From a virus: 29,268 bases of DNA. The notes under the pieces are model-generated. The model saw nothing but the letters and a program-made list of their open reading frames with translations. It did not search any database and was not told where the DNA came from. Numbering within the stretch: the first letter of the stretch is position 1; every line of letters starts with the position of its first letter. Position numbers and translations under genes: made by a program. Shown one piece after another: positions 8,228-14,692 of this stretch. The stretch spans positions 1-29,268 of IMG/VR virus record IMGVR_UViG_3300017706_000375. One strand, written 5' to 3'.

Positions 8228-8260
8228 CAAAGTTAATTGCAAGGAAATGACAATTCCAAA
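8228..8260 (-). promoter_or_regulatory. Bacteroidetes-type promoter for the 74-aa gene
   Basis: The minus strand has TTTG (8257-8260), then 21 bases, then TAACTTTG (8228-8235). This is a full match to the Bacteroidetes consensus TTTG / TAnnTTTG with normal spacing. Transcription would start near 8221, leaving a leader of about 35 bases before ATG 8186. It lies in the noncoding gap just after the stop of the chaperone frameshift product. Confidence 0.65.
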
Positions 8261-8266
8261 TAAAAC

Positions 8267-8536
8267 TTACTTTTTATTTATTGAACGCTCTATGGATTTA
8301 CGCTCTAGATCCTGCCGTTCTTGATCGTAGACCAGTTTGGTAAAGCATAAATGTATAGGCAGTTTAGTTACCTCATCATAGCGTAATAGATCACCATCTG
8401 CTAAATGATCTATACTGGATAGCCATCCCCACTTCCTGCTAAAGTTACCCTCTGGTGTTAGGTTTGTTCCAGTGTCGGAATCTTGATCTCCAAAGATGTC
8501 TGGGTATGTTGCGATAACTCCTTGCTTAAATCGCAA
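8267..8536 (-). CDS. Tail assembly chaperone, T-domain extension reached by -1 frameshift
   Basis: This 89-codon frame has no ATG at its start; its first possible codon is TTG at 8536, exactly the codon entered after a -1 slip at T TTT TTT (8536-8542). It overlaps the end of the chaperone gene by 79 bases. The sequence, with SRKWGWLSSIDHLADGDLL and DEVTKLPIHLCFTKL, resembles the T domain of tail chaperones in related Bacteroidetes phages. The fused product would be 164 + 89 = 253 aa. By analogy with lambda gpG/gpGT, the short form coats the tape measure and the long form recruits tail-tube subunits. A sequencing error in the T9 run is the alternative. Confidence 0.75.
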   Translation of the reverse strand: MRFKQGVIATYPDIFGDQDSDTGTNLTPEGNFSRKWGWLSSIDHLADGDLLRYDEVTKLPIHLCFTKLVYDQERQDLERKSIERSINKK

Positions 8537-9027
8537 AAAAAAACCAGTGCGCCCAGAGCTACACCTAGTGGGAAATCCTTGTAGCCATCATTAGGCTCAT
8601 ACGGTTCTATTGTATATCTCTGCCCTACCTTTTGCGTTATTGGTCTGTATAGGACTGCTACCGTTTTGTGTAGCATGTCCATATCAGATAGGTACTCATC
8701 CAGATCCACATACTCCCCTAAACTTATCTCTTCTAGCATAGGTATAAATCCGTACTCTGTACCCTTGTATTCTATGATCGGAGTAAGTGAATGTTTTGTG
8801 CCAATCATCTCTAGTAGCTCACTCATCATGGTAAAGAAACCATCGGACTGCATCGTTAAGGCGGTGCGTAACGGTATGCTTAAAAAGATCTCTGATGCCT
8901 TGAGCAGTGAGAATGTAATGTCATCAGTATCTACCTTTAGGTATTTCTGGTACTGCTCAACTGTAAGCTCATTGACATGCTCAGGGAACATGATCTTCAT
9001 TTCCTTATCTGATGGCGTATGTTCCAT
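8458..9027 (-). CDS. Tail assembly chaperone (gpG-like, 189 aa)
   Basis: A 189-aa acidic helical protein with GTEYGFIPMLEEISLGEYVDLDEYL near residues 89-113 and a VAVLYRPI motif near 123-130, as in tail chaperones of flavobacterial phages. The role would be to bind the tape measure protein during tail assembly. Codons 162-164 (GTT TTT TTT before TGC) contain a T TTT TTT heptamer that would let a fraction of ribosomes shift to the -1 frame and make a 253-aa fusion. The start overlaps the end of the large terminase gene by 23 bases. The gene sits far from the tape measure, separated by neck and tail-tip genes, which is not the canonical order. Confidence 0.8.
   Translation of the reverse strand: MEHTPSDKEMKIMFPEHVNELTVEQYQKYLKVDTDDITFSLLKASEIFLSIPLRTALTMQSDGFFTMMSELLEMIGTKHSLTPIIEYKGTEYGFIPMLEEISLGEYVDLDEYLSDMDMLHKTVAVLYRPITQKVGQRYTIEPYEPNDGYKDFPLGVALGALVFFCDLSKELSQHTQTSLEIKIPTLEQT
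8509..8543 (-). promoter_or_regulatory. Programmed -1 ribosomal frameshift site and stem
   Basis: Nine consecutive T (8535-8543) read in the zero frame as GTT TTT TTT TGC, giving the heptamer T TTT TTT. It is followed by a potential hairpin: TTGCGAT (8530-8536) pairs perfectly with ATCGCAA (8509-8515) across a 14-base loop; the part strictly downstream of the heptamer is TGCGAT/ATCGCA. A -1 slip enters the 89-codon T-domain frame at TTG 8536. Confidence 0.75.
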
Positions 9028-10225
9028 AATTTTTGTTTGTCTTTCTGTTGTAGTTGGTAATCGCTAGGCTCATGACCGTATCATCATGTAGCCCTACTGG
9101 ATGTCCGTATCTTATGTTCCTAGTCTTAGGGCTGTACTCATAGGTAAAGTAGCCCATCTCTTGATAGAGGTATGGGAATAATGTTTCATTAGGAATACAG
9201 ATCCCCCTCTCATTTGTATCAATAATAAGCCCTTCTATGATCTCTGTTTTGCTCTGGTGCGTAGTGATAAATGGATGGGTGTTCTGCCACTGCATTTTGA
9301 TCTGCTCATAGATCGGATCTCCCACACCATTAACCTCAACCATGCATGAGGCATTGAACTTCCTTAATCGGCTCACCACCTCTTTGATCATGGTGTGCCA
9401 TTGATTCTGGTTATCTCTATACACATCAACCACAATACCTTTCTGATCCATGATTGTAAGCACTGTAAAATCCTCTTGCTTTCCTATGTCCAGACCTGCA
9501 AAGCATTTGCCTACTGGTGATGGGTACTTATCTAGTATGGCGATCTGATCCACATTCTGGAACACCTCACCACCTCCATCTAGGAACTCAGCCAGATACT
9601 CCTGCCTAAACACTTTCTCTGGTACTGTCTTTTTTGCCTCATTGATCTCTGCCTCATCTATAAACGGTGTGTCGTATGAACTGCCCTTGTAGGATTTGTA
9701 GTTAGGGTACTCTGAAGATGTGCCGTATTGATACAGATCGTAAAACCAGTTCTTTCCTTTGGGTGTAGAAATGAACAGTACCTTTTTACCTCTGACCAGT
9801 AAGGTAGGCTTGATTGCCTCCCTCCATGCATCATCCTTAATGTACCCTGCCTCATCTACGATTGCATAATCTAAGGTCATACCCCTGATGTTATCATACC
9901 TCTCAGCTGATCTAAAATAGATCACTGATCCAGTTGATAGTGTGATCTCATTTGTGGAGTAGTTATTTGATCTGAGCAGGGCAGTGCCACCTATGGCTTC
10001 AATCACTTCTTTCTGCACCTTGTTAGCTTGAGAATATACTGGAGATACCCAGAGGATCTTGCAGGGTGCATCATTGATCGCCCAGTATAAAGCTAGGTTC
10101 TCTGCCATCATAGATTTACCGAACTGCCTACCTATGGATGCAATATGGTATTTCTCTGATCCGTTGATCACGCTGTTTAGCAATTCCCTTTGTTTAGGGT
10201 GTGGTGTGAATGCGGTTATCTCCAT
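9005..10225 (-). CDS. terL: Terminase large subunit
   Basis: A 406-aa protein with both terminase domains. The ATPase has Walker A GRQFGKS (residues 32-38) and Walker B YAIVDEAG with D124-E125, followed by the coupling motif FISTPKG (151-157). The RNase H-like nuclease has acidic residues D246 (AGLDIGKQED), E297 (MVEVNGVGD) and D381/D382 (HDDTVMSLA). It cuts concatemeric DNA and pumps it into proheads. It lies 8 bases after the small terminase gene and overlaps the chaperone gene by 23 bases. The length is compact but complete. The portal is about 14 kb away, which is unusual. Confidence 0.95.
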   Translation of the reverse strand: MEITAFTPHPKQRELLNSVINGSEKYHIASIGRQFGKSMMAENLALYWAINDAPCKILWVSPVYSQANKVQKEVIEAIGGTALLRSNNYSTNEITLSTGSVIYFRSAERYDNIRGMTLDYAIVDEAGYIKDDAWREAIKPTLLVRGKKVLFISTPKGKNWFYDLYQYGTSSEYPNYKSYKGSSYDTPFIDEAEINEAKKTVPEKVFRQEYLAEFLDGGGEVFQNVDQIAILDKYPSPVGKCFAGLDIGKQEDFTVLTIMDQKGIVVDVYRDNQNQWHTMIKEVVSRLRKFNASCMVEVNGVGDPIYEQIKMQWQNTHPFITTHQSKTEIIEGLIIDTNERGICIPNETLFPYLYQEMGYFTYEYSPKTRNIRYGHPVGLHDDTVMSLAITNYNRKTNKNYGTYAIR

Positions 10226-10233
10226 GTGTTAGG

Positions 10234-10521
10234 CTACTCTTTCCAATCACCAAACTTTAGTGTAATGTTCTTGAACAGATCCTCACCCTCATTACCTACA
10301 ATTTCCTGCCTAGCTAATTTAGGGATCATGTATTCACTGAGCTTCAGCATCAGCTCTAAGGCTTGTTTAGGATCATCTCCTGCAACATCTGCTAACCACT
10401 TAGACATATTATCCAGATTGCTTTCTACGAGCATCTGGTAAGCCTCTTTTATTTCTTTTGTTGTAGCGTTGGGTGTGCCTTTCTTGCGCCCACCCAAACT
10501 GTTTCCTTTCTCAAACGGCAT
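10234..10521 (-). CDS. Probable terminase small subunit
   Basis: A 95-aa protein starting MPFEKGNSLGGRKKGTPNAT, a Gly/Lys-rich opening followed by helices (KEIKEAYQMLVESNL), typical of DNA-binding small terminase or DUF5681-like proteins. Small terminases recognise the packaging site and load the large subunit. It is the first gene after a strong terminator at 10555-10585 and immediately precedes terL. The small size and lack of a certain helix-turn-helix signature keep the call probable rather than firm. Confidence 0.75.
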   Translation of the reverse strand: MPFEKGNSLGGRKKGTPNATTKEIKEAYQMLVESNLDNMSKWLADVAGDDPKQALELMLKLSEYMIPKLARQEIVGNEGEDLFKNITLKFGDWKE

Positions 10522-10554
10522 GTTAAATCATGTTAGTTTATCATAAAAGAAACC

Positions 10555-10585
10555 AAAAAAAAAGCACAGTGTACTACACCATGCT
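10555..10585 (-). terminator. Intrinsic terminator closing the early gene block
   Basis: The minus strand forms a 10-bp stem, AGCATGGTGT with ACACTGTGCT (two G-T pairs), with loop AGT, followed by nine T. It lies 55 bases after the last early gene and before the terminase genes, so it separates early from late transcription units. Confidence 0.85.
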
Positions 10586-10640
10586 CTTTTCCTCGTTTAA
10601 AACCAATAAACAAATGCGTTGCCTACTCCGCTGTAAAGCA

Positions 10641-10784
10641 CTAGCATTCAATTCCAAAGATAACTAAATCATTTAAAAGAATGTCTATTAACTCTTTTTT
10701 TTTGCTGATCGTATAGCCCACACCACAGTTAGGGCATACAGTATCAATAGGATCACAATCTGAGCCATCTTCTTCTGCGTTCAT
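10641..10784 (-). CDS. Small Cys-containing protein, 47 aa (possible zinc knuckle)
   Basis: The frame starts with ATG at 10784, right after an AAGGAAGT purine stretch, and ends with TAG at 10641-10643. It has four cysteines, including a CPNCG motif at residues 17-21 and single Cys at 10 and 47, which could bind a metal. It overlaps the end of the 65-aa gene by 32 bases in another frame. It is the last gene before the terminator at 10555-10585. Function unknown; a small zinc-binding regulator is possible. Confidence 0.55.
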   Translation of the reverse strand: MNAEEDGSDCDPIDTVCPNCGVGYTISKKKELIDILLNDLVIFGIEC

Positions 10785-10950
10785 ACTTCCTTATTAGTCT
10801 AGCGTTGTTTAACAGATGCTCTGAGGCATCTTCTATGTTATTTAGGTGTGAGCATACCAGTACAGTATTTATAGTGTCATAGCGTAGCTCTCTAAGTGTC
10901 TGGCGTATGTATCGCAGGTGTTTAGCCTTGCGGTGGTATTGCATTATCAT
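10753..10950 (-). CDS. Small basic hypothetical protein (65 aa)
   Basis: A 65-aa, highly basic protein (MIMQYHRKAKHLRYIRQ..., ending in RKYERRRRWLRL), likely helical, with no recognised domain. Its ATG overlaps the stop of the RecE-like nuclease gene as ATGA, indicating coupled translation. Charge suggests nucleic-acid contact, but this is only inferred. The last 32 bases are shared with the start of the 47-aa CPNCG gene in a different frame. Confidence 0.6.
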   Translation of the reverse strand: MIMQYHRKAKHLRYIRQTLRELRYDTINTVLVCSHLNNIEDASEHLLNNARLIRKYERRRRWLRL

Positions 10951-11789
10951 AGCTCCCCAGTTATATAGTAATCATGTAGCATCTCTTGCACCTCTAGTTT
11001 TTCTTTACCTGCAAAGAAATGGTTGTATTGCTGTAAGGCATACAACACTTTCTCTTCACCTGCATTATAGAAATCGGCTGTGCAGGAGTACACGCCGATA
11101 TCACATGAGGCTTTATCTATTACCAGAAAATCAAAATCTGTGTAATCACAATTAAACAGCTGACAATAAATGTAGACTTGAACTCCGTATGAGAATTTGT
11201 ATCTGGCACTATACACAAAGTTCTTTAGGTCTGAGGTGGTTTTAAGATCTACGATCCCTCCAGAGTTCTTGAGTATATCTGCCTTACCTCTAAACGGTAC
11301 ACCCTCTACATAACCAACCGCAGGTACTTCAAACTTACTATCACTTAAAAGCTCTCTGGCTTTCTCATTCTTAAAGATCGCATCGGCAATGCGCTCGGCA
11401 TTGTATTTCTCTTTATTGGTGTATAGCACATGTTTGGGATGTTGTGCGCTCATCTCTTTCCAAACCTTAGTGGTTTTTGTTGTGGTTTCACAAAAAACCA
11501 GTTCATCCAGTCTATGCGGTTCTAGGATCATCATGTGGATCAAACGCCCATCTCTTAGAGCTTGGCTGTTTGTTTCCTCACCATACTGTTGTAAGTTCCA
11601 ATAAGTTTTTGGGCTGTCTAGGATCTTCTTTACGCTAGAACTGCTTAGAGCGTTCTTGCCTAGAAATCCATAGTAGAACTCATCATCATAAGACTGCTCT
11701 ATTAACCAGTCATGATCATATAGTTTGCCATCAAGTAGTTCAATCTGTTTCATCTCTTTTTGTAGTATTTGTTTTTGGTAGTCTTTCAT
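10947..11789 (-). CDS. PD-(D/E)XK exonuclease, RecE-like (DUF3799 type)
   Basis: A 280-aa nuclease. Visible motifs: SSSSVKKILDSPKTYW (49-64), DGRLIHMMILEP with H85 (80-91), FRGKADIL with D171, GIVDLKTT with D181-x-K183, and YGVQVYIY with Q204. This is the arrangement of RecE/exonuclease VIII-like and Cas4-like PD-(D/E)XK enzymes that resect DNA ends for recombination. In this phage it would work with the SSB-like protein and RusA-like resolvase in recombination-linked replication; no recognisable RecT-type annealase was found. It is coupled by ATGA overlaps to the 28-aa membrane peptide gene upstream and the 65-aa gene downstream. Confidence 0.85.
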   Translation of the reverse strand: MKDYQKQILQKEMKQIELLDGKLYDHDWLIEQSYDDEFYYGFLGKNALSSSSVKKILDSPKTYWNLQQYGEETNSQALRDGRLIHMMILEPHRLDELVFCETTTKTTKVWKEMSAQHPKHVLYTNKEKYNAERIADAIFKNEKARELLSDSKFEVPAVGYVEGVPFRGKADILKNSGGIVDLKTTSDLKNFVYSARYKFSYGVQVYIYCQLFNCDYTDFDFLVIDKASCDIGVYSCTADFYNAGEEKVLYALQQYNHFFAGKEKLEVQEMLHDYYITGEL

Positions 11790-11872
11790 TTGTCTTTGGT
11801 CTTAATTAGGTAGATAAAAAATGCACTCACTACAATAGTTAGTATTAACACTACCCATTTAAACTCAATCAT
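11786..11872 (-). CDS. 28-aa single-pass membrane peptide
   Basis: A 28-codon frame, MIEFKWVVLILTIVVSAFFI then YLIKTKDK. Nearly the whole peptide is one hydrophobic helix (about residues 5-22) with a Lys-rich C-terminus, so it should sit in the inner membrane with the tail inside. Its ATG overlaps the stop of the upstream gene (ATGA), and its TGA overlaps the ATG of the nuclease gene (ATGA). This double coupling makes chance unlikely. Function unknown. Confidence 0.65.
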   Translation of the reverse strand: MIEFKWVVLILTIVVSAFFIYLIKTKDK

Positions 11873-12114
11873 TTGGTCATTCCTAATGCGGTTAAAAACC
11901 TCTGCCCTTTATCTTGATCAATGGTTTTGATCAGTCTGTAAATGACTGCACTTGCCCTCCTAGATTTCTCTTTGTAGTTCCTTGAGGATTCTGTACCAAT
12001 GTTCTGGTAGATCTGAGCATCCACCCATAGGAGTAGATTCACCTTATCAGATTCAGATCGCTTAGGATCGTTCACAATTTCATACGCTTTTGCTACTGCC
12101 ATCTCTGCATCCAT
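11869..12114 (-). CDS. Hypothetical protein (81 aa)
   Basis: An 81-aa soluble helical protein (MDAEMAVAKAYEIVNDPKRS...). The middle (SSRNYKEKSRRASAVIYRLIK) is basic. No family is recognised. The start lies one base after the stop of the 40-aa gene, and the end overlaps the 28-aa membrane peptide gene as ATGA, so it is part of a tight early operon. Confidence 0.65.
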   Translation of the reverse strand: MDAEMAVAKAYEIVNDPKRSESDKVNLLLWVDAQIYQNIGTESSRNYKEKSRRASAVIYRLIKTIDQDKGQRFLTALGMTK

Positions 12115-12115
12115 A

Positions 12116-12238
12116 CTATAACGGTTTAATGTTTTCTAAATGCCTTACCCACATCTTAGCCACCATCGCTTTCCGCTGTGGCTTAAAAGGGAATCGCCTC
12201 CGCAGTAATGCATTGGCGATCCTTGTAAACTGATTCAT
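12116..12238 (-). CDS. Small basic protein, 40 aa
   Basis: A 40-codon frame from ATG 12238 (MNQFTRIANALLRRRFPFKP) to TAG 12116-12118. Very basic, with many Arg and Lys, and one amphipathic helix. It starts one base after the end of the 74-aa gene and stops one base before the next ATG, so it fills the gap exactly. Function unknown; the charge would suit binding to nucleic acid or an acidic partner. Confidence 0.6.
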   Translation of the reverse strand: MNQFTRIANALLRRRFPFKPQRKAMVAKMWVRHLENIKPL

Positions 12239-12239
12239 A

Positions 12240-12464
12240 TTATTTTCCATACTGTAAAGCGAATGTTACAGAGTTGAGCAATGGCTCAGCTCCATATCCT
12301 GCGAATACTTCATCATAGGTTCTGGTAGCATTAAAGAGCCTCCAGTATGCATCTCCTGCATCAGCATCATGAAACTTATGTACTGTGAACTGGGCTGAGT
12401 GATCAGCTGAGTTCTTGTACCTCTGGTAAAATGTTCTGGTGTGTACTAGCTTGTAGTTTTTCAT
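12240..12464 (-). CDS. Hypothetical protein (74 aa)
   Basis: A 74-aa protein, MKNYKLVHTRTFYQRYKNSA..., rich in aromatic residues, with no recognised domain. It follows a 41-base AT-rich gap and carries the leader octamer TTAACCAA 11 bases before its ATG, suggesting that it is the first gene of a transcript or has its own initiation signal. Function unknown. Confidence 0.6.
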   Translation of the reverse strand: MKNYKLVHTRTFYQRYKNSADHSAQFTVHKFHDADAGDAYWRLFNATRTYDEVFAGYGAEPLLNSVTFALQYGK

Positions 12465-12475
12465 TTGTTTATAAA

Positions 12476-12483
12476 TTGGTTAA
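12476..12483 (-). promoter_or_regulatory. TTAACCAA leader motif before ATG 12464
   Basis: TTAACCAA on the minus strand, 11 bases before the ATG, in the AT-rich gap 12465-12505. The same octamer lies at equivalent distance before ATG 8186 and ATG 17654. Confidence 0.4.
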
Positions 12484-12505
12484 TAAACTACAATATATAA
12501 AAAAT

Positions 12506-13021
12506 CTAACTAACTGGTATAGTGCCTAGTATAAGATCTTCACAATCTGACAATCTTAAATAAGTGAATATATCTTGTCCGTTTGGTCTACCTAGCCAAA
12601 CATTAGGCATCTCGTAACACATCACACCCATCTGCCGATGCACTGATCCATCGTAAGGCTCACAGATTTCTAGTGTGCGCTTTCTCAAAGCATCTTTATC
12701 AAACACATGAAATCCCTCTGGGAATAGAAAGGCTATAAACTCTGCCTTACTTTGCTTTGCACACCATCCATGATACCCCCATCTGTTCTGCATCTCTATA
12801 AGTATGTAACCGTACTCATGTGATCTCTTTAAACCTTTGACATCAATTTTACGATCATGCCAGATAAAATCTATGTACTTCTTGTCATCTTCCGTTTCAG
12901 TCTTAGTTGCATTAGTCAGCTCTTTGAAAAGAGCCTCTGCATCTGTACCCATTTTCTTTACATGTGCTAGGCGTTCTGGCGATAGCTTGAGGCTATTCTT
13001 TAGGTAATCATGTAAACTCAT
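12506..13021 (-). CDS. Putative PD-(D/E)XK-fold nuclease (171 aa)
   Basis: A 171-aa protein. Residues about 48-95 carry a pattern of restriction-endonuclease-like folds: a D in KKYIDFIW (D51), then DRKIDVKGLK with D60-x-K62, then EMQNRWGYHGWC with E76. Such enzymes are used by phages for DNA processing, host DNA attack or junction cleavage. The C-terminal half (to about 171) has no recognised motif. It overlaps the 77-aa gene upstream by 14 bases and ends before an AT-rich gap. The fold call is an inference from the D-x-K core; the substrate is unknown. Confidence 0.6.
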   Translation of the reverse strand: MSLHDYLKNSLKLSPERLAHVKKMGTDAEALFKELTNATKTETEDDKKYIDFIWHDRKIDVKGLKRSHEYGYILIEMQNRWGYHGWCAKQSKAEFIAFLFPEGFHVFDKDALRKRTLEICEPYDGSVHRQMGVMCYEMPNVWLGRPNGQDIFTYLRLSDCEDLILGTIPVS

Positions 13022-13241
13022 TTAGATCCGTTTGGGTTAATAGCTTATTGTCCTTGTAAAAGTATAGGATCATGTCTTTGTACTTGACCTTTATACCTCC
13101 ATACTGCCCAGACAAATCAAACTTCCATTGCTTTCCTTTGTGGTGGGTGGTGATACCCACCCCCTCTTTAAAATCTAGTATGTCATGACCATTAGCAAAT
13201 AGCCAGACCATGAGTAGATTACTAAGTTTCTCACCCTGCAT
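13008..13241 (-). CDS. Hypothetical protein (77 aa)
   Basis: A 77-aa protein with a short helical N-terminus (MQGEKLSNLLMVWLFANGHD) and a beta-rich C-terminal half with a repeated Lys/Tyr pattern (KVKYKDMILYFYKDN). No family recognised. It overlaps the upstream gene by 11 bases and the downstream nuclease-like gene by 14 bases, so it belongs to the early operon. Confidence 0.6.
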   Translation of the reverse strand: MQGEKLSNLLMVWLFANGHDILDFKEGVGITTHHKGKQWKFDLSGQYGGIKVKYKDMILYFYKDNKLLTQTDLNEFT

Positions 13242-13662
13242 CGTAGGTAGCGTAGAGATTTCTTAGATCATCAATATGCCGTTTCCATTCTCTGGGTGAG
13301 CAGGTGCAGGGTACATACATCTTATGTTGAAATACTCTAGCATGGATCTTACTGAGTGGCTCTTGCCATTTCTCCTTGATCTCGTTACCATTGAACTCAC
13401 CAAAGAATGTTTCCAGAGCTTGGTGTTCATCTCTTTCTAAACACAGCACCTCAGTACGCTTGTATGGGAATGCTTTGTTTAGAGCATCTTTACGAGCCTC
13501 ACACCCACAATCAATTCCAGTAGCATCTACAAAAGCATCTACTACCGCTTTGATCCCAGTGGCTTTAGTTATTTTCTCTATGGTATCACCCACCCCTTTG
13601 GAGGCGGTCATAGTCTTTGTTTTGGTAATCTTCGTACTCTTCTTTGAGTTTTTCTTTGACAT
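13231..13662 (-). CDS. Conserved Bacteroidetes-phage protein with CGCEAR motif
   Basis: The start is chosen at ATG 13662 (MSKKNSKKSTKITKTKT), giving a Lys-rich tail as in relatives I recall; ATG 13611 (MTASKGVGDTIEK) is the alternative and would reduce the overlap with the sigma gene from 77 to 26 bases. The core reads GVGDTIEKITKATGIKAVVD, then DCGCEARKDALNKAFPY. This family recurs in phages and prophages of Bacteroidetes, but I know no assigned function. The paired Cys and later CTCSP suggest possible metal binding. It lies directly after the sigma-like gene. Confidence 0.65.
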   Translation of the reverse strand: MSKKNSKKSTKITKTKTMTASKGVGDTIEKITKATGIKAVVDAFVDATGIDCGCEARKDALNKAFPYKRTEVLCLERDEHQALETFFGEFNGNEIKEKWQEPLSKIHARVFQHKMYVPCTCSPREWKRHIDDLRNLYATYDAG

Positions 13663-14134
13663 AATTCCTAGTCTTTTTGATTGTATCAAATATGTTTTTT
13701 AATGAGATCTTACTGCCCTTGCTTATATCCCTCATGCTCAGATCACTCTGATAGTATAGCTTAAACATTTTGTCATAATACCAGTGCATTTCTGAACTGG
13801 TTTCATAGACCAGATCAACCATGTATTCAAAGCTCTCTGCCTCTTCACTATCAAACGCTTCAATATCTACCACTTTCCATTCTGGATGCTCATCCAGTGG
13901 AACGGTCTTTATTGCCTTTGCGCTACCCTTAGATGAACGCACTATGTTTCTGAGTGTAACCCACATGAAGAGCATGTTAGGTTTGCCATCCGAAATGATG
14001 GTATCTGGATTCTTAATGTATTTGTGCAGTCTGATGTACATCTCCTGCACCACATCTTCTGCCTCATGACCTGCGCCTAGCTTGTAAGCCATACGCACAT
14101 AATCTTTGTGGTATTTACTTATCAGCTCTAACAC
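13586..14134 (-). CDS. Sigma-70-like RNA polymerase sigma factor
   Basis: A 182-aa protein with an ECF-like layout. Region 2 lies at about residues 8-67, with GHEAEDVVQEMYIRLHKYI (22-40) and FMWVTLRNIVRSSKG (56-70). A helix-turn-helix region 4 lies near 130-172 (LYYQSDLSMRDISKGSKISL). A middle acidic linker separates them. It would redirect host RNA polymerase to phage promoters, plausibly for late genes, since the gene is in the early block. Its ATG overlaps the TAG of the 54-aa membrane protein gene by one base. Confidence 0.75.
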   Translation of the reverse strand: MLELISKYHKDYVRMAYKLGAGHEAEDVVQEMYIRLHKYIKNPDTIISDGKPNMLFMWVTLRNIVRSSKGSAKAIKTVPLDEHPEWKVVDIEAFDSEEAESFEYMVDLVYETSSEMHWYYDKMFKLYYQSDLSMRDISKGSKISLKNIFDTIKKTRNYVKEKLKEEYEDYQNKDYDRLQRGG

Positions 14135-14298
14135 TATTCTGGTTTACTAGTCCATGTAATAACAAACGCAAACAGCACCATACATATCTGGAGGCTGTGG
14201 TATGTAGGATCTTCATGATCATCATCCATCGTAGAGTTCCAATAGTTTACACCTACTAGCAGTCCTGCCAGTGGTGCAATATCAACCGCTATATTCAT
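14134..14298 (-). CDS. Small membrane protein (54 aa)
   Basis: The start is taken at ATG 14298 (MNIAVDIAPLAGLLVGVNYW); an ATG at 14319 would add 7 residues and overlap the previous gene by 38 bases instead of 17. Two hydrophobic stretches (about residues 5-17 and 35-50) flank a short acidic loop with DDDHED. Similar small proteins with the PLAGLLVGVNYWNS opening occur in flavobacterial phages. Probably an inner-membrane protein; function unknown. Confidence 0.65.
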   Translation of the reverse strand: MNIAVDIAPLAGLLVGVNYWNSTMDDDHEDPTYHSLQICMVLFAFVITWTSKPE

Positions 14299-14692
14299 AC
14301 TTCTGTAATTTAGATTCAAGCTCTATTATATCTTGTGTTTTTTTATGTACTAAGGTTCTGAGCTTTATATTCTCTAGAACAGTATCTATCCTATGAGATT
14401 GCGCCAGATACTCATCCGAATGAATTAAGCCATCTATTATAGCTTCAGTAACATCAAACATCTTTCGGTAATCCTCATCAAACTTGTAATTCATCTCATG
14501 AGCTTTAGTAGCATGTATCACAGTGGCATGGTTTTTATCCATGACCTTTCCAATCGCACTGGTAGTAAAAGCTCTTCTTGCGCTTACCATGAATGCAAAT
14601 CTGGCTACTACATTTCTACGCTCTCTGTTTGTCTTTATGTCAAACATCTCAGCGTATCTCTCGTATTCTAATCTGAGTACAGTTTTAGTCAT
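14282..14692 (-). CDS. Stand-alone DnaA C-terminal (domain IV) DNA-binding protein
   Basis: A 136-aa protein. Residues about 22-66 reproduce the DnaA domain IV pattern: NRERRNVVARFAFMVSARRA, then the signature DKNHATVIHATK (52-63), which in DnaA contacts the DnaA box. The AAA+ domain of DnaA is absent, and the C-terminus (about 90-136) looks like a coiled coil (KKTQDIIELESKLQKYEY), suggesting dimerisation. It likely binds DnaA-box-like sites in the phage or host origin, either recruiting the phage helicase or competing with host DnaA; this is inference. It lies in the replication block, two genes after the helicase-like ATPase. Confidence 0.8.
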   Translation of the reverse strand: MTKTVLRLEYERYAEMFDIKTNRERRNVVARFAFMVSARRAFTTSAIGKVMDKNHATVIHATKAHEMNYKFDEDYRKMFDVTEAIIDGLIHSDEYLAQSHRIDTVLENIKLRTLVHKKTQDIIELESKLQKYEYSG

